DNA of 64,000 bases from Flagellimonas lutimaris (GCF_003581615.1 NZ_QXFH01000070.1:558001-622000); one strand, 5' to 3'; shown: positions 7,927 through 18,722, numbered from the stretch's first letter. Numbers and translations: made by a program. Notes: generated by a model from the letters alone, not told the origin.

Positions 7927-9351
7927 TTAAAAATCCCGATAATCTCCAGCCAAATATTTATTGGCTTTGTCTTCCTTAAATTGAGCAGTTTCTGCATCCC
8001 AATGCAAAGTTTCACCAGGGAATCGACCTGCAATGGTACCCAATAAAATAGTTTCTGTCAATCTTGCTGCATAATCAAAAGGAGCTGTCGTGGTGTCCTT
8101 GCCTAAACAAGCATCCACAAATTGGTGGTAGTGTTTAGGCCCTTCAGTACCATAGTTTCGGATAGGCTCGCCCAAATTGTGCTCTTCAGAGACCTTGGCG
8201 ATTTCTTTGGAGATATCCACGTATTTCCCTTTTCGTATTTTCTTTGGTAATTGCATAAAGTGAGGTAGCAACAAACGCCCTTTGGTTCCGACAAACATGG
8301 CACCCTGTTCCGGTAGTTCGTTTTCACCTGCTACTCCTGCATCCAAGGAGATGCTATTTTCATCATTCTTATCAGAGGCCTTTTTGTCCTTTTTCATTTC
8401 CATTCCTGGTAACATAAGGTCTTCGTGCATTGCTGGAGCGCCGGGGCCATCGTACCAAATCCATTTCAAGGATTTGCCAGTATATTCGGTACCCGGGAAC
8501 TCATAGGTAACCGTATTATTTTCTGGGAAACCAAATCCGTTCGTGGGTCGGCACTCTGTCATAATGGTTCTTGGAACATCCAGCTCCAATGCGTTATATG
8601 GTGTATCAAAAATATGCACGCCCATATCGCCCAAAGTACCGCAACCATAATCCATCAACTTTCTCCAATTTCCAGGATGGTACATTCCATCTTTATACGG
8701 CCTTTCTTTGGAGGTGCCCAACCAAAGGTTCCAATCCAATTGGTCTGGAACTGGGTCTTCTCCTTCAGGTAAAGGGCCGTCGTACCCCCAGTTTTTGGGA
8801 GACCAAGCATGTACCGTATGTACTTTTCCGATAATGCCGGATTGGATCAAAAGTGTGGCCAGTTTGTAATCGTAAAAGGAATGCACCTGAATACCCATTT
8901 GTGTGACCAAACCTTTTTCGGCCGCCAGTTTTTTCATCTCTCTGGATTCGGAAACATAGTGGGTCAATGGTTTTTGACAGTATACGGGCTTGTCCATGTT
9001 CATCGCCATCAATGAGGCAGGCGCGTGTGTATGATCAGGCGTGGAAACAATGACGGCATCAATTTCGTCACCCATTTCTTCCAACATGACGCGGTAATCA
9101 AAAAAGATACGAGCTCCCGGATGCATTTTATGTGCCGCTGAGAGATTAATAGCATCTACATCGCAGAGTGCAATTACCTCAACTGCTTCGTGGGATGAAA
9201 CTGCCTTTAAATCCTCCATTCCCATATTACCGACCCCAATATGGGCCGTTCTAAGCTTATCTTTTGGAAATCCTGCTTTTAAAATAGAAGGAGCAAACAT
9301 AATTCCTAGCGCTCCCACACTACTTTTCTTGATAAATTCTCTTTTGTTCAT
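7927..9351 (-). CDS. Gfo/Idh/MocA family oxidoreductase, exported
   Basis: 474 residues. The N terminus (NKREFIKKSSVGALGIMFAP, with a hydrophobic core) resembles the Tat-type leaders found on many Bacteroidota members, although the twin arginine is replaced by Lys-Arg and Lys-Lys. A Rossmann segment follows (TAHIGVGNMG). The usual Glu-Lys-Pro catalytic signature reads CQKPLTH (Lys127), and a GDMGVH motif follows. Such enzymes oxidise or reduce sugar hydroxyl/keto groups with tightly bound NAD. Location beside a DUF1080 lipoprotein (10-bp spacing) supports work on 3-keto-glycosides in the periplasm. The substrate is not deducible. Confidence 0.88.
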   Translation of the reverse strand: MNKREFIKKSSVGALGIMFAPSILKAGFPKDKLRTAHIGVGNMGMEDLKAVSSHEAVEVIALCDVDAINLSAAHKMHPGARIFFDYRVMLEEMGDEIDAVIVSTPDHTHAPASLMAMNMDKPVYCQKPLTHYVSESREMKKLAAEKGLVTQMGIQVHSFYDYKLATLLIQSGIIGKVHTVHAWSPKNWGYDGPLPEGEDPVPDQLDWNLWLGTSKERPYKDGMYHPGNWRKLMDYGCGTLGDMGVHIFDTPYNALELDVPRTIMTECRPTNGFGFPENNTVTYEFPGTEYTGKSLKWIWYDGPGAPAMHEDLMLPGMEMKKDKKASDKNDENSISLDAGVAGENELPEQGAMFVGTKGRLLLPHFMQLPKKIRKGKYVDISKEIAKVSEEHNLGEPIRNYGTEGPKHYHQFVDACLGKDTTTAPFDYAARLTETILLGTIAGRFPGETLHWDAETAQFKEDKANKYLAGDYRDF

Positions 9352-9361
9352 GGTCTGGAGG

Positions 9362-10147
9362 TTATAGTTTTTTAATTTTTATGTTTCTGAACCAAATGGG
9401 GCTCGCGTGATCTTGAAGGGCAATATAGCCTGTTTTAAATTTTCCGTAATCGGGGGCATTGTCCCATTTTCCCGAATTCTTTTTGGCTTGCCAATCTTCT
9501 GACCATGGCGTAAATTCCAATAACTTTTTGCCATTGAGCCAGTGCTCAACCTTTTCGGGGGTGAATATAATTTTAGAGGAATTCCATTCCCCTACAGGGT
9601 TCAGTTGTTTCTGTGATTCGTCCGCTGTATGCATGGCATAATCGGCCCCTGTTTTTTGCCAGTCTTGAAGTAACTCTGGATGCTCGGCACCAAATTGCGA
9701 GTTGTACCCTACCAAATCGTGGATGTTGGCATAGTTTTCATCATCTATCAATTGATATTCTGGGGCAACTTCGGGAGGGCCATCATATCCTTCTTTTACA
9801 TGATAAAAGATTCCACTATTGGCTCCTTCGGGTATTTTCCATTCTAGGTAAAGTTCAAAATTACCGAACTCTTCGGCGCCATAAATAATATCTTTCCCGC
9901 CGGTATAATCTTGTTCCAGTCCCAATTCGGTATCAAAAGTGAGGACACTGTCTTTTATCGTCCATCCGGGAGGAAGGGAGTCCATGTTGTAGCCGCGCCA
10001 GCCTTCCAGACTGGTACCATCAAAAAGGTAGGTCCATTCAGATTTTTTCTCTTCGGGTTGACTTGTTGTTTCTTCTTTTTTGTTTGATTGGTCTTTACAA
10101 GCTGCAACGATTAAAAGTAAAATTGCGAACTTAAAAAATTTGAGCAT
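9362..10147 (-). CDS. DUF1080 (3-keto-disaccharide hydrolase family) lipoprotein
   Basis: The 261 residues start with a lipoprotein signal (LLLIVAAC) and an acidic/lysine-rich tether. The domain carries its usual opening YLFDGTSLEGWRGYN, the middle block EFGNFELYLEWKIPEGANSG, GVFYHV-like GIFYHVKEGYDG and the closing FRNIKIKKL. The family (PF06439) has a concanavalin-like jelly-roll fold and includes enzymes that cleave 3-keto-glycosides. It is first of a minus-strand run leading into an exported oxidoreductase. It has two family relatives at 47-48.5 kb. Confidence 0.88.
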   Translation of the reverse strand: MLKFFKFAILLLIVAACKDQSNKKEETTSQPEEKKSEWTYLFDGTSLEGWRGYNMDSLPPGWTIKDSVLTFDTELGLEQDYTGGKDIIYGAEEFGNFELYLEWKIPEGANSGIFYHVKEGYDGPPEVAPEYQLIDDENYANIHDLVGYNSQFGAEHPELLQDWQKTGADYAMHTADESQKQLNPVGEWNSSKIIFTPEKVEHWLNGKKLLEFTPWSEDWQAKKNSGKWDNAPDYGKFKTGYIALQDHASPIWFRNIKIKKL

Positions 10148-10254
10148 GGTTTAGTTTTTGATTTTTATCTGCGAGGTTAAAGTACAAAATATTGGATAAC
10201 TTTTTTTGCTCCTTTTTCACTACTTTTAAGGCAGACTAACTCAACACTTTTAAA

Positions 10255-13200
10255 ATGAAGATTTGCTTTTTCAAAATCGGTATGCTCTTGCTTACCGTAA
10301 CATTGTTTATTAGCCCAATGCATTCCCAGCGAAGGAACAAAAAACAAAGCGCACCGGAATATCCCGAAGAACTTTACTCAAGCTTAGACTACCGATTGAT
10401 CGGTCCTTTCCGTGGAGGCCGTTCCGGAACGGTTGCTGGAGTGCCCGGAGAACCCAATCTATATTATTTTGGAGCCGCTGGTGGCGGTGTTTGGAGAACT
10501 ACCGATGGAGGTCGTTCTTGGGAAAATATATCCGACGGTTATTTTGGTGGAAGTATAGGTGCCGTTGAGGTGTCCCAAAGCGACCATAATGTAATTTATG
10601 TAGGTGGAGGTGAGCAGACCGTTCGTGGTAATGTTTCATCAGGATATGGTGTTTGGAAAACTGAAGATGCGGGAAAAACCTGGAAATCTTTGGGCTTGGA
10701 CAAAAGCCGTCATATTTCCCGAATCAGAATCCACCCAAAGGATCACAATATTGTTTACGCTGCAGTAATGGGAAATTTATACAAACCCACGGAGGAAAGA
10801 GGCGTTTACAAAAGTACAGACGGAGGAGAGACTTGGAAAAAAGTTTTATATGCCAATAATATGGCTGGAGCGGTTGATTTGACTTTTGACCCGAACAATC
10901 CAAGAATTTTATATGCATCTACATGGAGAATTGAACGTACCCCTTATAGTTTGAATAGCGGTGGAGAAGGTTCTGCGCTTTGGAAAAGTACCGATAGTGG
11001 AGAAACATGGACCGAGATTTCCAACAACGAAGGTTTTGCAACCGATACTTTAGGGATTATTGGTGTAGCCGTTTCACCCCAAAACAGCAATAGGGTTTGG
11101 GCCATGGTTGAAAACAAAGAAAAAGGAGGTTTGTACCGCTCGGAAGATGCAGGTAAAACATGGAGCCTTATCAATAGTGATAGAAGCTTAAGACAGAGAG
11201 CTTGGTACTACACTAGAATTTATGCCGATACCAATGATGAGGATGTAGTATATGTGCTGAATGTGAGTTATCACAAGAGTACGGATGGAGGAAAAACATT
11301 TGAATCCTCCAATGCTCCGCATGGTGATCACCATGACCTTTGGATTGCTCCAGAAGATTCCAACCGAATGATCATGGCCGATGATGGTGGAGCCCAAGTT
11401 AGTTACGATGGTGGCGAAACCTGGAGTACATATCACAACCAGCCTACAGCGCAGTTTTATAGGGTAACTACGGATAATGCTTTTCCATATCGCATTTATG
11501 TTGCCCAGCAAGATAACTCAACTGTCAGAATCAATTATAGAAGCGACGATGGTTCGATTGGAGAAGATGACTGGGAATCAACCGCAGGAGGCGAGTCAGC
11601 CCATATTGCCGTAGACCCAACTAACAATGATATTGTATACGGTGGTAGTTATGGTGGATTTCTTACTCGTGTTAACCATGCTAAAAATACCAGAAGAGCT
11701 ATAAATGTTTGGCCCGATAACCCTATGGGTTATGGTGCGGAAGGTATGAAGTATCGTTTTCAGTGGAACTACCCTATCATGTTCAGTAAGCACGACCCTA
11801 AAAAATTATATACCTTCTCCAACCACGTGCACATGTCTACCAATGAAGGACAAAGTTGGGAATTGTTGAGTGATGACCTTACTCGTAACGACCCCACAAA
11901 ATTGGTTTCCAGTGGGGGACCGATTACACAGGATAACACAAGTGTGGAATATTACTGTACCATTTTTGCAGCCAACGAAAGTCCTTTAAAAGAAGGTTTG
12001 CTTTGGGTGGGTAGTGATGATGGTTTGATTCATGTGACCAAAAATGGAGGACAAACCTGGGAAAATGTTACCCCTCCGAATATGCCCGAGTGGAACATGA
12101 TCAACAGCATTGAACCTTCCGCTTTTGATGAAGGCACTTGTTATGTAGCTGCTACACGATACAAATTGGGAGACTTTGCACCCTACTTGTACAAAACCAC
12201 CGATTATGGAAAAACTTGGACAAAAATTACCAACGGGATAGAGGATGAACACTTTACCCGTGTAGTAAGAGAGGATCCTAAAAGAAAAGGTTTATTGTAT
12301 GCAGGAACCGAAACTGGAATGTATATTTCTTTTAATGATGGAGCCAATTGGGAAAAGTTTCAGCTGAACTTGCCCATCGTTCCTATTACGGATTTGGCCA
12401 TTAAAGATGATAACTTGATTGTTGCTACCCAAGGTAGAAGTGTTTGGGTGATTGATGACCTTACGGTATTACATCAATTGGATAATGCCAAGAAATCGGC
12501 AGATGCCATTTTGTACAAGCCAAGAGATAGCTATAGAACCAAAGGTAGGGCAGCAAGTAGGCCATCTAAAACAGAAGGCGAAAACCTGGCCAATGGAGTA
12601 ATTACCCATTTTTACTTGAAAGATTTCTCCGAAAAGGACAGTATAGCGTTGACCTATACCAAAATGAACGGAGATACCTTGGCTACCTACAGCACTTATG
12701 CGGAGGAAAAAGACAAAAAGTTAGAGGCAAAAAAGGGAGGCAATACCTATGTTTGGAATACACGAGGAAAAGGAGCCGAAATGCTGAAGGGTATGATTCT
12801 TTGGGGGGCCAACTTAAGAGGACCAAAAGCTGTTCCCGGAACATACAAGGTTAGGTTGAATGTAAATGGAACTGATCAAACAGAGGAATTTACCATCCTT
12901 CCCGATCCTAGGGCCGAGGTTACAGTGGCTGATATGCAAAAGCAATACGATTTCATCACCGAAGTGAACGAAACTGTGGACAAGGCACATCAATCTATCA
13001 AAAAGATTAGAGCTATTAATGGCAAGTTGGATGAATTCATCAAAAAGTATAAAGACGATGAAGCAACCAAAGCTTTAGTGGAGAAAGCCAAAAAGATGAA
13101 GGAAGAATTCAGTGCTATCGAAAAAGAATTGTATCAAACCAAGAATAGAAGTCGTCAGGATCCATTGAACTTCCCCATCAAGTTGACCAATAAATTAGCG

Positions 13201-13389
13201 CATTTGAACAGTTTGGTTTCCTTTGATGATTTCCCGCCAACAGAGCAGGATATCGCTGTTAAAAATGAGATGTCAGGAAAGATAAACGCTCAATTGAACG
13301 CTTTTGATGCCTTGGTCGAGAAGGAGATTTCGGCTTTCAATGCAGAGTTCAATCAACTCAAATTAAATTATTTGAGCATCGAAGAATAA
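10255..13389 (+). CDS. Sortilin/VPS10-type BNR-repeat propeller protein, exported (copy 1)
   Basis: 1044 residues with a signal peptide (MLLLTVTLFISPMHSQ). Roughly residues 35-740 are repeated Asp-box/BNR blades such as VWRTTDGGRSW, VWKTEDAGKTW, VYKSTDGGETW and LYKTTDYGKTW, as in VPS10/sortilin-type propellers. The last about 300 residues hold a beta-rich domain (VPGTYKVRLNVNG) and an alpha-helical, charged tail. Bacterial members are often called glycosyl hydrolases without proof, and I see no catalytic signature. A second gene of the same architecture follows after an intrinsic terminator. Role: probably a periplasmic or surface scaffold or hydrolase of unknown substrate. Confidence 0.8.
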   Translation: MKICFFKIGMLLLTVTLFISPMHSQRRNKKQSAPEYPEELYSSLDYRLIGPFRGGRSGTVAGVPGEPNLYYFGAAGGGVWRTTDGGRSWENISDGYFGGSIGAVEVSQSDHNVIYVGGGEQTVRGNVSSGYGVWKTEDAGKTWKSLGLDKSRHISRIRIHPKDHNIVYAAVMGNLYKPTEERGVYKSTDGGETWKKVLYANNMAGAVDLTFDPNNPRILYASTWRIERTPYSLNSGGEGSALWKSTDSGETWTEISNNEGFATDTLGIIGVAVSPQNSNRVWAMVENKEKGGLYRSEDAGKTWSLINSDRSLRQRAWYYTRIYADTNDEDVVYVLNVSYHKSTDGGKTFESSNAPHGDHHDLWIAPEDSNRMIMADDGGAQVSYDGGETWSTYHNQPTAQFYRVTTDNAFPYRIYVAQQDNSTVRINYRSDDGSIGEDDWESTAGGESAHIAVDPTNNDIVYGGSYGGFLTRVNHAKNTRRAINVWPDNPMGYGAEGMKYRFQWNYPIMFSKHDPKKLYTFSNHVHMSTNEGQSWELLSDDLTRNDPTKLVSSGGPITQDNTSVEYYCTIFAANESPLKEGLLWVGSDDGLIHVTKNGGQTWENVTPPNMPEWNMINSIEPSAFDEGTCYVAATRYKLGDFAPYLYKTTDYGKTWTKITNGIEDEHFTRVVREDPKRKGLLYAGTETGMYISFNDGANWEKFQLNLPIVPITDLAIKDDNLIVATQGRSVWVIDDLTVLHQLDNAKKSADAILYKPRDSYRTKGRAASRPSKTEGENLANGVITHFYLKDFSEKDSIALTYTKMNGDTLATYSTYAEEKDKKLEAKKGGNTYVWNTRGKGAEMLKGMILWGANLRGPKAVPGTYKVRLNVNGTDQTEEFTILPDPRAEVTVADMQKQYDFITEVNETVDKAHQSIKKIRAINGKLDEFIKKYKDDEATKALVEKAKKMKEEFSAIEKELYQTKNRSRQDPLNFPIKLTNKLAHLNSLVSFDDFPPTEQDIAVKNEMSGKINAQLNAFDALVEKEISAFNAEFNQLKLNYLSIEE

Positions 13390-13396
13390 ATGGATA

Positions 13397-13429
13397 AAGC
13401 CCTTATGTTTTTGCATAAGGGCTTTTTTT
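13397..13429 (+). terminator. Intrinsic terminator
   Basis: An 11-bp stem, AAGCCCTTATG with CATAAGGGCTT, and a short T-rich loop are followed by a run of T. It lies 8 bases after the first BNR gene, so the two tandem paralogues are probably separate transcription units or partly uncoupled. Confidence 0.85.
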
Positions 13430-13464
13430 ACAATGTATACTAGCATTACAAACCAACCTTAACC

Positions 13465-16400
13465 ATGAAAAAAGGATTACTTCTATTATTAATTACATTA
13501 TTTGGCACCTCTGCCTTTGCCCAGACCGCCAACGAGTATTTTGAACCCATGAAATTTCGGAACATCGGCCCTTTTAGGGGAGGACGTTCCGTAACAGCAA
13601 GTGGTGTCGTGGGTGATCCGCTTACGTATTATATGGGAACCACTGGTGGCGGACTTTGGAAAACCGCTAATGCAGGAGGTCAGTGGGAAAACATTTCGGA
13701 TGGATTTTTTGAAATGGGTTCCGTGGGTGCGGTTTCTGTTTCGCAATCCAATCCGAACATCGTTTATTGTGGCATGGGGGAACATGCGCCAAGGGGTGTG
13801 ATGACTTCTTATGGTGATGGCATGTATAAATCCAACGATGCTGGAAAAACCTGGATTAAGTTAGGGTTGGAAAAAACGCAGCATATTTCCCGAATAGTTA
13901 TTCACCCGACTAATCCAGATATTGTTTACGTAGCCGCCCAAGGAGCTTTGTACGCTCCAAACGAAGAGCGTGGGGTGTATCGTTCCATGGATGGAGGGAA
14001 AAGTTGGGAGAAAATCCTATACGTGGACGAAGGTACTGGAGCCGTAGAGCTTTCCATGGACGCCAACAATCCTTTGGTTTTGTATGCTGCTATGTGGGAG
14101 CATCAGCGTAAACCCAACAAAGTTATTAGTGGTGGCCCTGGGAGTGGACTTTATAAAAGTACCGATGGAGGGGATACTTGGAAAGAAATGACCAAAGGTC
14201 TTCCCGAAGAAAAAGGGAAAATGGCTATTTCAGTAAGCCCTGCAAATTCGAATAAGGTATATGCTTTAATTGAAAGTGATTCCAACCAAGATAAAGGAGG
14301 TTTGTTCGTCTCCAATGATGCAGGTGATAGCTGGCACATGGTAAGTGGCGATAACCGATTAGTACAGCGTGCTTGGTATTATATTGAAGTATTTACCGAC
14401 CCCAATAATGAAAACACAGTGTATGTATTAAGTGCCCCAATGATGCGTTCCGAAGATGGTGGTAAAACTTGGAAAACCATTTCCGTACCCCATGGAGATA
14501 CACATGATTTGTGGTTCAATCCAAATGATTCGAAAAATATGGTCATGGCCAACGATGGTGGAGCTACAATTACGTTTGATTATGGGAAAACTTGGACACC
14601 GCTAGATAATATGCCGACAGCACAGTTTTATCGTATCAATACCGATAATCTTTTTCCATACAATATTTATGGTGGTCAGCAGGACAATACTTCTGTTAAA
14701 ATAGCAAGTCTTTCTGTAGGTCGATGGAGCATAGGTAGAGAAGATTGGCACTATTCCGCAGGGGGTGAGAGTGCCTTTTTGGCTTTTGACCCCGATGACC
14801 CACGCTATGTAATGGGCGGAAGTTATTTAGGAACCATTGAGTTGTTGGATATGGAATCCAAAATGTCCAGTAAGGTCATGGCGGCACCAATTCAATATTT
14901 GGGACGGGATGCGCGCGACATGAAATACCTTTACAACTGGAATGCGCCGGTAATTTGGTCCAAGCACGAACCAGGGACTTTTTATCATGGAGCGCAATTG
15001 GTTTTGCGTACTAGGGATAATGGGGTGACATGGGAAGAAATATCCCCAGACCTCACTAGAGATCAAGATGAATTGCAAGGAAAAGGTGGTGGCCCCTACA
15101 CGAACGAAGCCGTTGGTGCTGAAAACTATGGAACCTTGGCCTATATTATTGAATCTCCACATGAAAAAGGGGTTTTGATTACCGGCAGTGATGACGGTTT
15201 GGTGCACATTACCCAAAACGGTGGTGAATCTTGGGAAAATATAACCCCAAAGGGGTTAAAAGAATGTTTGGTGAACGCCATTGAAGTATCACCCCACGAC
15301 CCAGGCACTATTTATATAGCCACCACCCGTTATAAATTTAACGATTATACCCCAGGTTTGTACAAGAGTGCCGATTACGGAAAAAGTTGGACGAACATTA
15401 GTGAAGGAATTCCTTACGGAGCCTTTACGCGAGTAGTGCGTGAAGACGAAGATCAAAAAGGATTGTTGTATGCAGGTACCGAAAAAGGACTTTATGTTTC
15501 ATGGAACGATGGAAAAAAATGGGAGCCGTTACAATTAAATCTGCCTAAAACTCCGATTACTGATTTAAAGGTGCATCAAGGAGACTTGATTGTGGCAACA
15601 TCGGGAAGGTCGTTCTGGATTTTAGATAATATTACTACGCTTTCACAATATAAAGGCGATGCGAAAGCATTGCAAATTTACAAGCCGGAAGAAGCCATTC
15701 ACGGTAATTGGGGAAGTCAACTGAACAGCACTTCCAAGAGCGTAACAGGGACCAGTTCTTTTGAAGGGGTAAACCCAGCCAATGGCATGGTGATTTACTA
15801 TAACCTTCCAGAAAAAATGGATTCTACCGAGGTAACCATGGAGATTTTGAACAGTCAAGGTAAACTGGTCAGAAGTTTTACATCAAAAAAAGATGAAGAT
15901 TATATTCCAAATAATGGGGGTGGTGCCCCACCAGCTCCTGTTTTAGGAGCGGACAAAGGATTGAACCGTTTTGTTTGGGATTTAAAAACCGCGATTGTGC
16001 CGGGAGTACCGGGAGTTTATATCGAAGCCAATTTTACAGGGCATAAAGTATCGCCAGGAAATTATACCATCAATTTAACAGCAGGAGGGGAGACAGTTTC
16101 AACACAAGGAGCCGTTGTTCCAACACCAGGTACAAATGTAACTTCGGAACGTTTTGCCGAATATGATGCCATCATGAACGATTTCGAGGCCAAACTAACC
16201 GAGATGCACAACAAAGTGAACAAATTGAAAGAAGTGCAAGGTATATTGGAGAAATTATTAAAGGATTTGGATAATGATGACCTCAAAAAAGAAGGTCAAG
16301 TACTGTTGGATAAACTAAAAGTCTGGGACGAGGATATGGTGCAGCGAAAATCGCAGGCTTATGACGATGTGGAGAACTTTCCCAATAAATTTACTGCGGA

Positions 16401-16590
16401 ATACCTATTCGTAATGAACCACAGTAATAGTGCATTGCCTCAAATCAATCAACCATCAAAAGATAGAAAGGCAGAACTGGATGCGCAATGGGTTGGATTA
16501 AAACAGCGTGCAGAAGTTCTAATGAATACAGAAATACCTAATTTTAATGCCAAACTCTGGGAGAATGGCATTGGTGCTATTCGGATGTAA
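13465..16590 (+). CDS. Sortilin/VPS10-type BNR-repeat propeller protein, exported (copy 2)
   Basis: 1041 residues, signal peptide ending near FGTSAFAQ. It is collinear with the preceding gene: [17 protein letters not shown] matches [17 protein letters not shown]. The same blade series recurs ([44 protein letters not shown]). The C-terminal half again has a beta domain ([14 protein letters not shown]) and a helical tail. An extra Gly/Pro-rich segment, [17 protein letters not shown], interrupts the C-terminal domain and is absent from copy 1. The pair is an old tandem duplication, since the copies are clearly diverged. Function unknown. Confidence 0.8.
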   Translation: MKKGLLLLLITLFGTSAFAQTANEYFEPMKFRNIGPFRGGRSVTASGVVGDPLTYYMGTTGGGLWKTANAGGQWENISDGFFEMGSVGAVSVSQSNPNIVYCGMGEHAPRGVMTSYGDGMYKSNDAGKTWIKLGLEKTQHISRIVIHPTNPDIVYVAAQGALYAPNEERGVYRSMDGGKSWEKILYVDEGTGAVELSMDANNPLVLYAAMWEHQRKPNKVISGGPGSGLYKSTDGGDTWKEMTKGLPEEKGKMAISVSPANSNKVYALIESDSNQDKGGLFVSNDAGDSWHMVSGDNRLVQRAWYYIEVFTDPNNENTVYVLSAPMMRSEDGGKTWKTISVPHGDTHDLWFNPNDSKNMVMANDGGATITFDYGKTWTPLDNMPTAQFYRINTDNLFPYNIYGGQQDNTSVKIASLSVGRWSIGREDWHYSAGGESAFLAFDPDDPRYVMGGSYLGTIELLDMESKMSSKVMAAPIQYLGRDARDMKYLYNWNAPVIWSKHEPGTFYHGAQLVLRTRDNGVTWEEISPDLTRDQDELQGKGGGPYTNEAVGAENYGTLAYIIESPHEKGVLITGSDDGLVHITQNGGESWENITPKGLKECLVNAIEVSPHDPGTIYIATTRYKFNDYTPGLYKSADYGKSWTNISEGIPYGAFTRVVREDEDQKGLLYAGTEKGLYVSWNDGKKWEPLQLNLPKTPITDLKVHQGDLIVATSGRSFWILDNITTLSQYKGDAKALQIYKPEEAIHGNWGSQLNSTSKSVTGTSSFEGVNPANGMVIYYNLPEKMDSTEVTMEILNSQGKLVRSFTSKKDEDYIPNNGGGAPPAPVLGADKGLNRFVWDLKTAIVPGVPGVYIEANFTGHKVSPGNYTINLTAGGETVSTQGAVVPTPGTNVTSERFAEYDAIMNDFEAKLTEMHNKVNKLKEVQGILEKLLKDLDNDDLKKEGQVLLDKLKVWDEDMVQRKSQAYDDVENFPNKFTAEYLFVMNHSNSALPQINQPSKDRKAELDAQWVGLKQRAEVLMNTEIPNFNAKLWENGIGAIRM

Positions 16591-16608
16591 AACATAAATA
16601 CTGAGCAA

Positions 16609-17154
16609 TTGCTATATCCATATATAAAATCGTTGCACCTCATTTTTGTGGTAACCTGGTTTGCTGGTTTGTTTTACATACCCAGGCTCTTTATCTATCA
16701 TATTGAAGCTTGGCAAAAACCATCACCTGATAAGGAAATCCTTTCCGATCAACTAAAGTTGATGACGAAACGATTGTGGTATATCATCACTTGGCCGTCA
16801 GCTATTTTATGTACGCTTACGGCCATTTGGTTGTTGGTTTTGATGCCTGCATGGTTGCAGCAACCTTGGATGCATGTTAAACTGGCTTTTGTACTATTAC
16901 TTTTTGGGTATCATTTTAAATGTCATCAAATTTTTAAGCAATTACAGCGGGATGAGGTTAAATACACCTCAAAATTTATGCGAATTTGGAATGAGGTAGC
17001 CACCATCATTCTTTTTGCCGTCGTGTTTCTGGTCGTTTTAAAAAGTGCTTTCAATTGGATTTACGGTATTGTGGGCATGTTTGTTTTGATGATACTTTTG
17101 ATGTTGGGTATTCGATGGTATAAAAAGGTAAGGGACCGAAACCCCAACGCCTAG
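16609..17154 (+). CDS. hemJ: Protoporphyrinogen oxidase HemJ-like membrane protein
   Basis: 181 residues with about four to five transmembrane helices. Family marks are the N-terminal YIKSLHLIFVVTWFAGLFYI (with His) and WMHVKLAFVLLLFGYH. HemJ oxidises protoporphyrinogen IX to protoporphyrin IX in the inner membrane, the penultimate step of haem synthesis. No ATG is available: the frame is closed by the TAA of the preceding gene at 16588-16590 and the first usable start is TTG at 16609. Relatives often begin with two or three residues before LLYPY, so this start is nearly right. It lies 18 bp after the BNR gene. Confidence 0.82.
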   Translation: MLYPYIKSLHLIFVVTWFAGLFYIPRLFIYHIEAWQKPSPDKEILSDQLKLMTKRLWYIITWPSAILCTLTAIWLLVLMPAWLQQPWMHVKLAFVLLLFGYHFKCHQIFKQLQRDEVKYTSKFMRIWNEVATIILFAVVFLVVLKSAFNWIYGIVGMFVLMILLMLGIRWYKKVRDRNPNA

Positions 17155-17225
17155 CTGAAAACTACTCGAAAGAAATCACGGCTTGGCTCGATAATTGCTT
17201 AAATTTAACATCAAATCAAGCTAGC

Positions 17226-18674
17226 TTGTTTAGAAAAATTTCCTTACGGTCACGCATATTCTTTGCCATGATTACATTGGTGGTGGTCGCTTCTATCTTG
17301 ATCGCCGGTGTAACGGTCTATCAGTATAAAGAGCAGGGAAACGATTACCACACGGAAAGATTGGAGCGAAAGGAGGAACAGCTGATCAAAAGCATCAACT
17401 ATACCTTAAAGGAGACTACTTACCCTATAACCACAGAAAATCTGCATCTTATTTTCAGTGAGGATATTTATAAGATAGCGAACATTCAAAATGTAAACTT
17501 CAATATTTACGACCTGGAGGGTAATTTGATCAAAAACTCAAGGCCCAGTTTTGATTCGAACACAATTGCGACCTGTCTTGATGCAGAAGTGCTCAATTTT
17601 TTGAGAGAAAGTAGCGAATCCCGATTTGTTGAGGAAAAAAGGGCCGCGGGGGATAACTATCAGTCAACCTATACCTATATCTACGACCTCAAGTTTAAGC
17701 CTATCGGTATATTGCACCTGCCCTATTTTGAAGATAATACCTTCAATAATATGGAGTTGAAGGAATTCCTTTTCAGGTTGGGATTGGTATATGTTTTAAT
17801 GCTGATCGTTGCCATTATCCTGGCATATTTCATTTCAAAATATATTACAAGATCGCTTCAGACCATATCGGATAAGATGTACCGGACAAACCTGACCCAG
17901 CAGAATGAAAAAATTTATTTGGAAAGCCCGGGTGAGGAAATCGGCAAACTGGTGGATTCGTACAACAGAATGATTGATGAGTTGGAGGAAAGTGCTGTAA
18001 AATTGGCCAGAAGTGAACGGGAACAAGCTTGGCGGGAAATGGCCAAACAGGTGGCGCACGAAATTAAAAACCCGTTAACGCCCTTGCGTCTTACGGTGCA
18101 GAGTTTTGAACGTAAGTTTGACCCTGAAGACCCCGATATACAGAAAAAGGTAAAGGAGTTTTCCAAAACGTTGATTCAACAGATTGACACCATGAGCAAT
18201 ATTGCCACTGCATTCTCCAGCTTTGCGGATATGCCTGCCCAGCAAAACGAAACCTTGAATGTGGTCAAGGTAGTACGATTAGCCCTGGAGATTTTCAACG
18301 AGGATTATATTCATTTTATAGCCGACGAAGAAGAAATTATTGCCAAGCTGGATCGTACCCAGCTGATACGGGTAATCACCAATTTGGTAAAGAACGCGAT
18401 ACAAGCAGTGCCCAGTGTGGATTCTCCACGAATATTGGTCACTGTTGCTTCGGATGGGCCAGAGGTGAAGATTTCGGTAGCTGACAACGGTATTGGAATA
18501 TCCGATGAGTTTAAACACCGCGTTTTTGAACCCAAGTTCACTACAAAGTCTAGTGGTACAGGTTTGGGGCTTGGTATGGTAAAGAACATTGTGGAAAACT
18601 ATGGAGGAACTATTACCTTTACCTCAAAGGAGGGGAAAGGAACTGTTTTTTGTATCAAATTCCCGAAAGAATAA
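17226..18674 (+). CDS. Orphan NtrY-like sensor histidine kinase
   Basis: 482 residues, TTG start. Order: membrane helix at about 13-30, extracytoplasmic sensor at about 31-182, second helix at about 184-204, HAMP at about 205-255, HisKA with phospho-acceptor His278 in MAKQVAHEIKNPLTPLRL, then an HATPase domain with NLVKNAIQAV, DNGIGIS and SSGTGLGLGM. The H-box with NPLTPL is typical of NtrY-type kinases. No response regulator is adjacent, so the partner must be encoded elsewhere. It lies between hemJ and an enoyl-CoA hydratase gene (48-bp gap), an association often kept in Flavobacteriia. The signal sensed is unknown. Confidence 0.88.
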   Translation: MFRKISLRSRIFFAMITLVVVASILIAGVTVYQYKEQGNDYHTERLERKEEQLIKSINYTLKETTYPITTENLHLIFSEDIYKIANIQNVNFNIYDLEGNLIKNSRPSFDSNTIATCLDAEVLNFLRESSESRFVEEKRAAGDNYQSTYTYIYDLKFKPIGILHLPYFEDNTFNNMELKEFLFRLGLVYVLMLIVAIILAYFISKYITRSLQTISDKMYRTNLTQQNEKIYLESPGEEIGKLVDSYNRMIDELEESAVKLARSEREQAWREMAKQVAHEIKNPLTPLRLTVQSFERKFDPEDPDIQKKVKEFSKTLIQQIDTMSNIATAFSSFADMPAQQNETLNVVKVVRLALEIFNEDYIHFIADEEEIIAKLDRTQLIRVITNLVKNAIQAVPSVDSPRILVTVASDGPEVKISVADNGIGISDEFKHRVFEPKFTTKSSGTGLGLGMVKNIVENYGGTITFTSKEGKGTVFCIKFPKE

Positions 18675-18722
18675 AAATAATAATGGCGGACACTTTATAG
18701 GCCGTTTCAAATATCAGTATAT

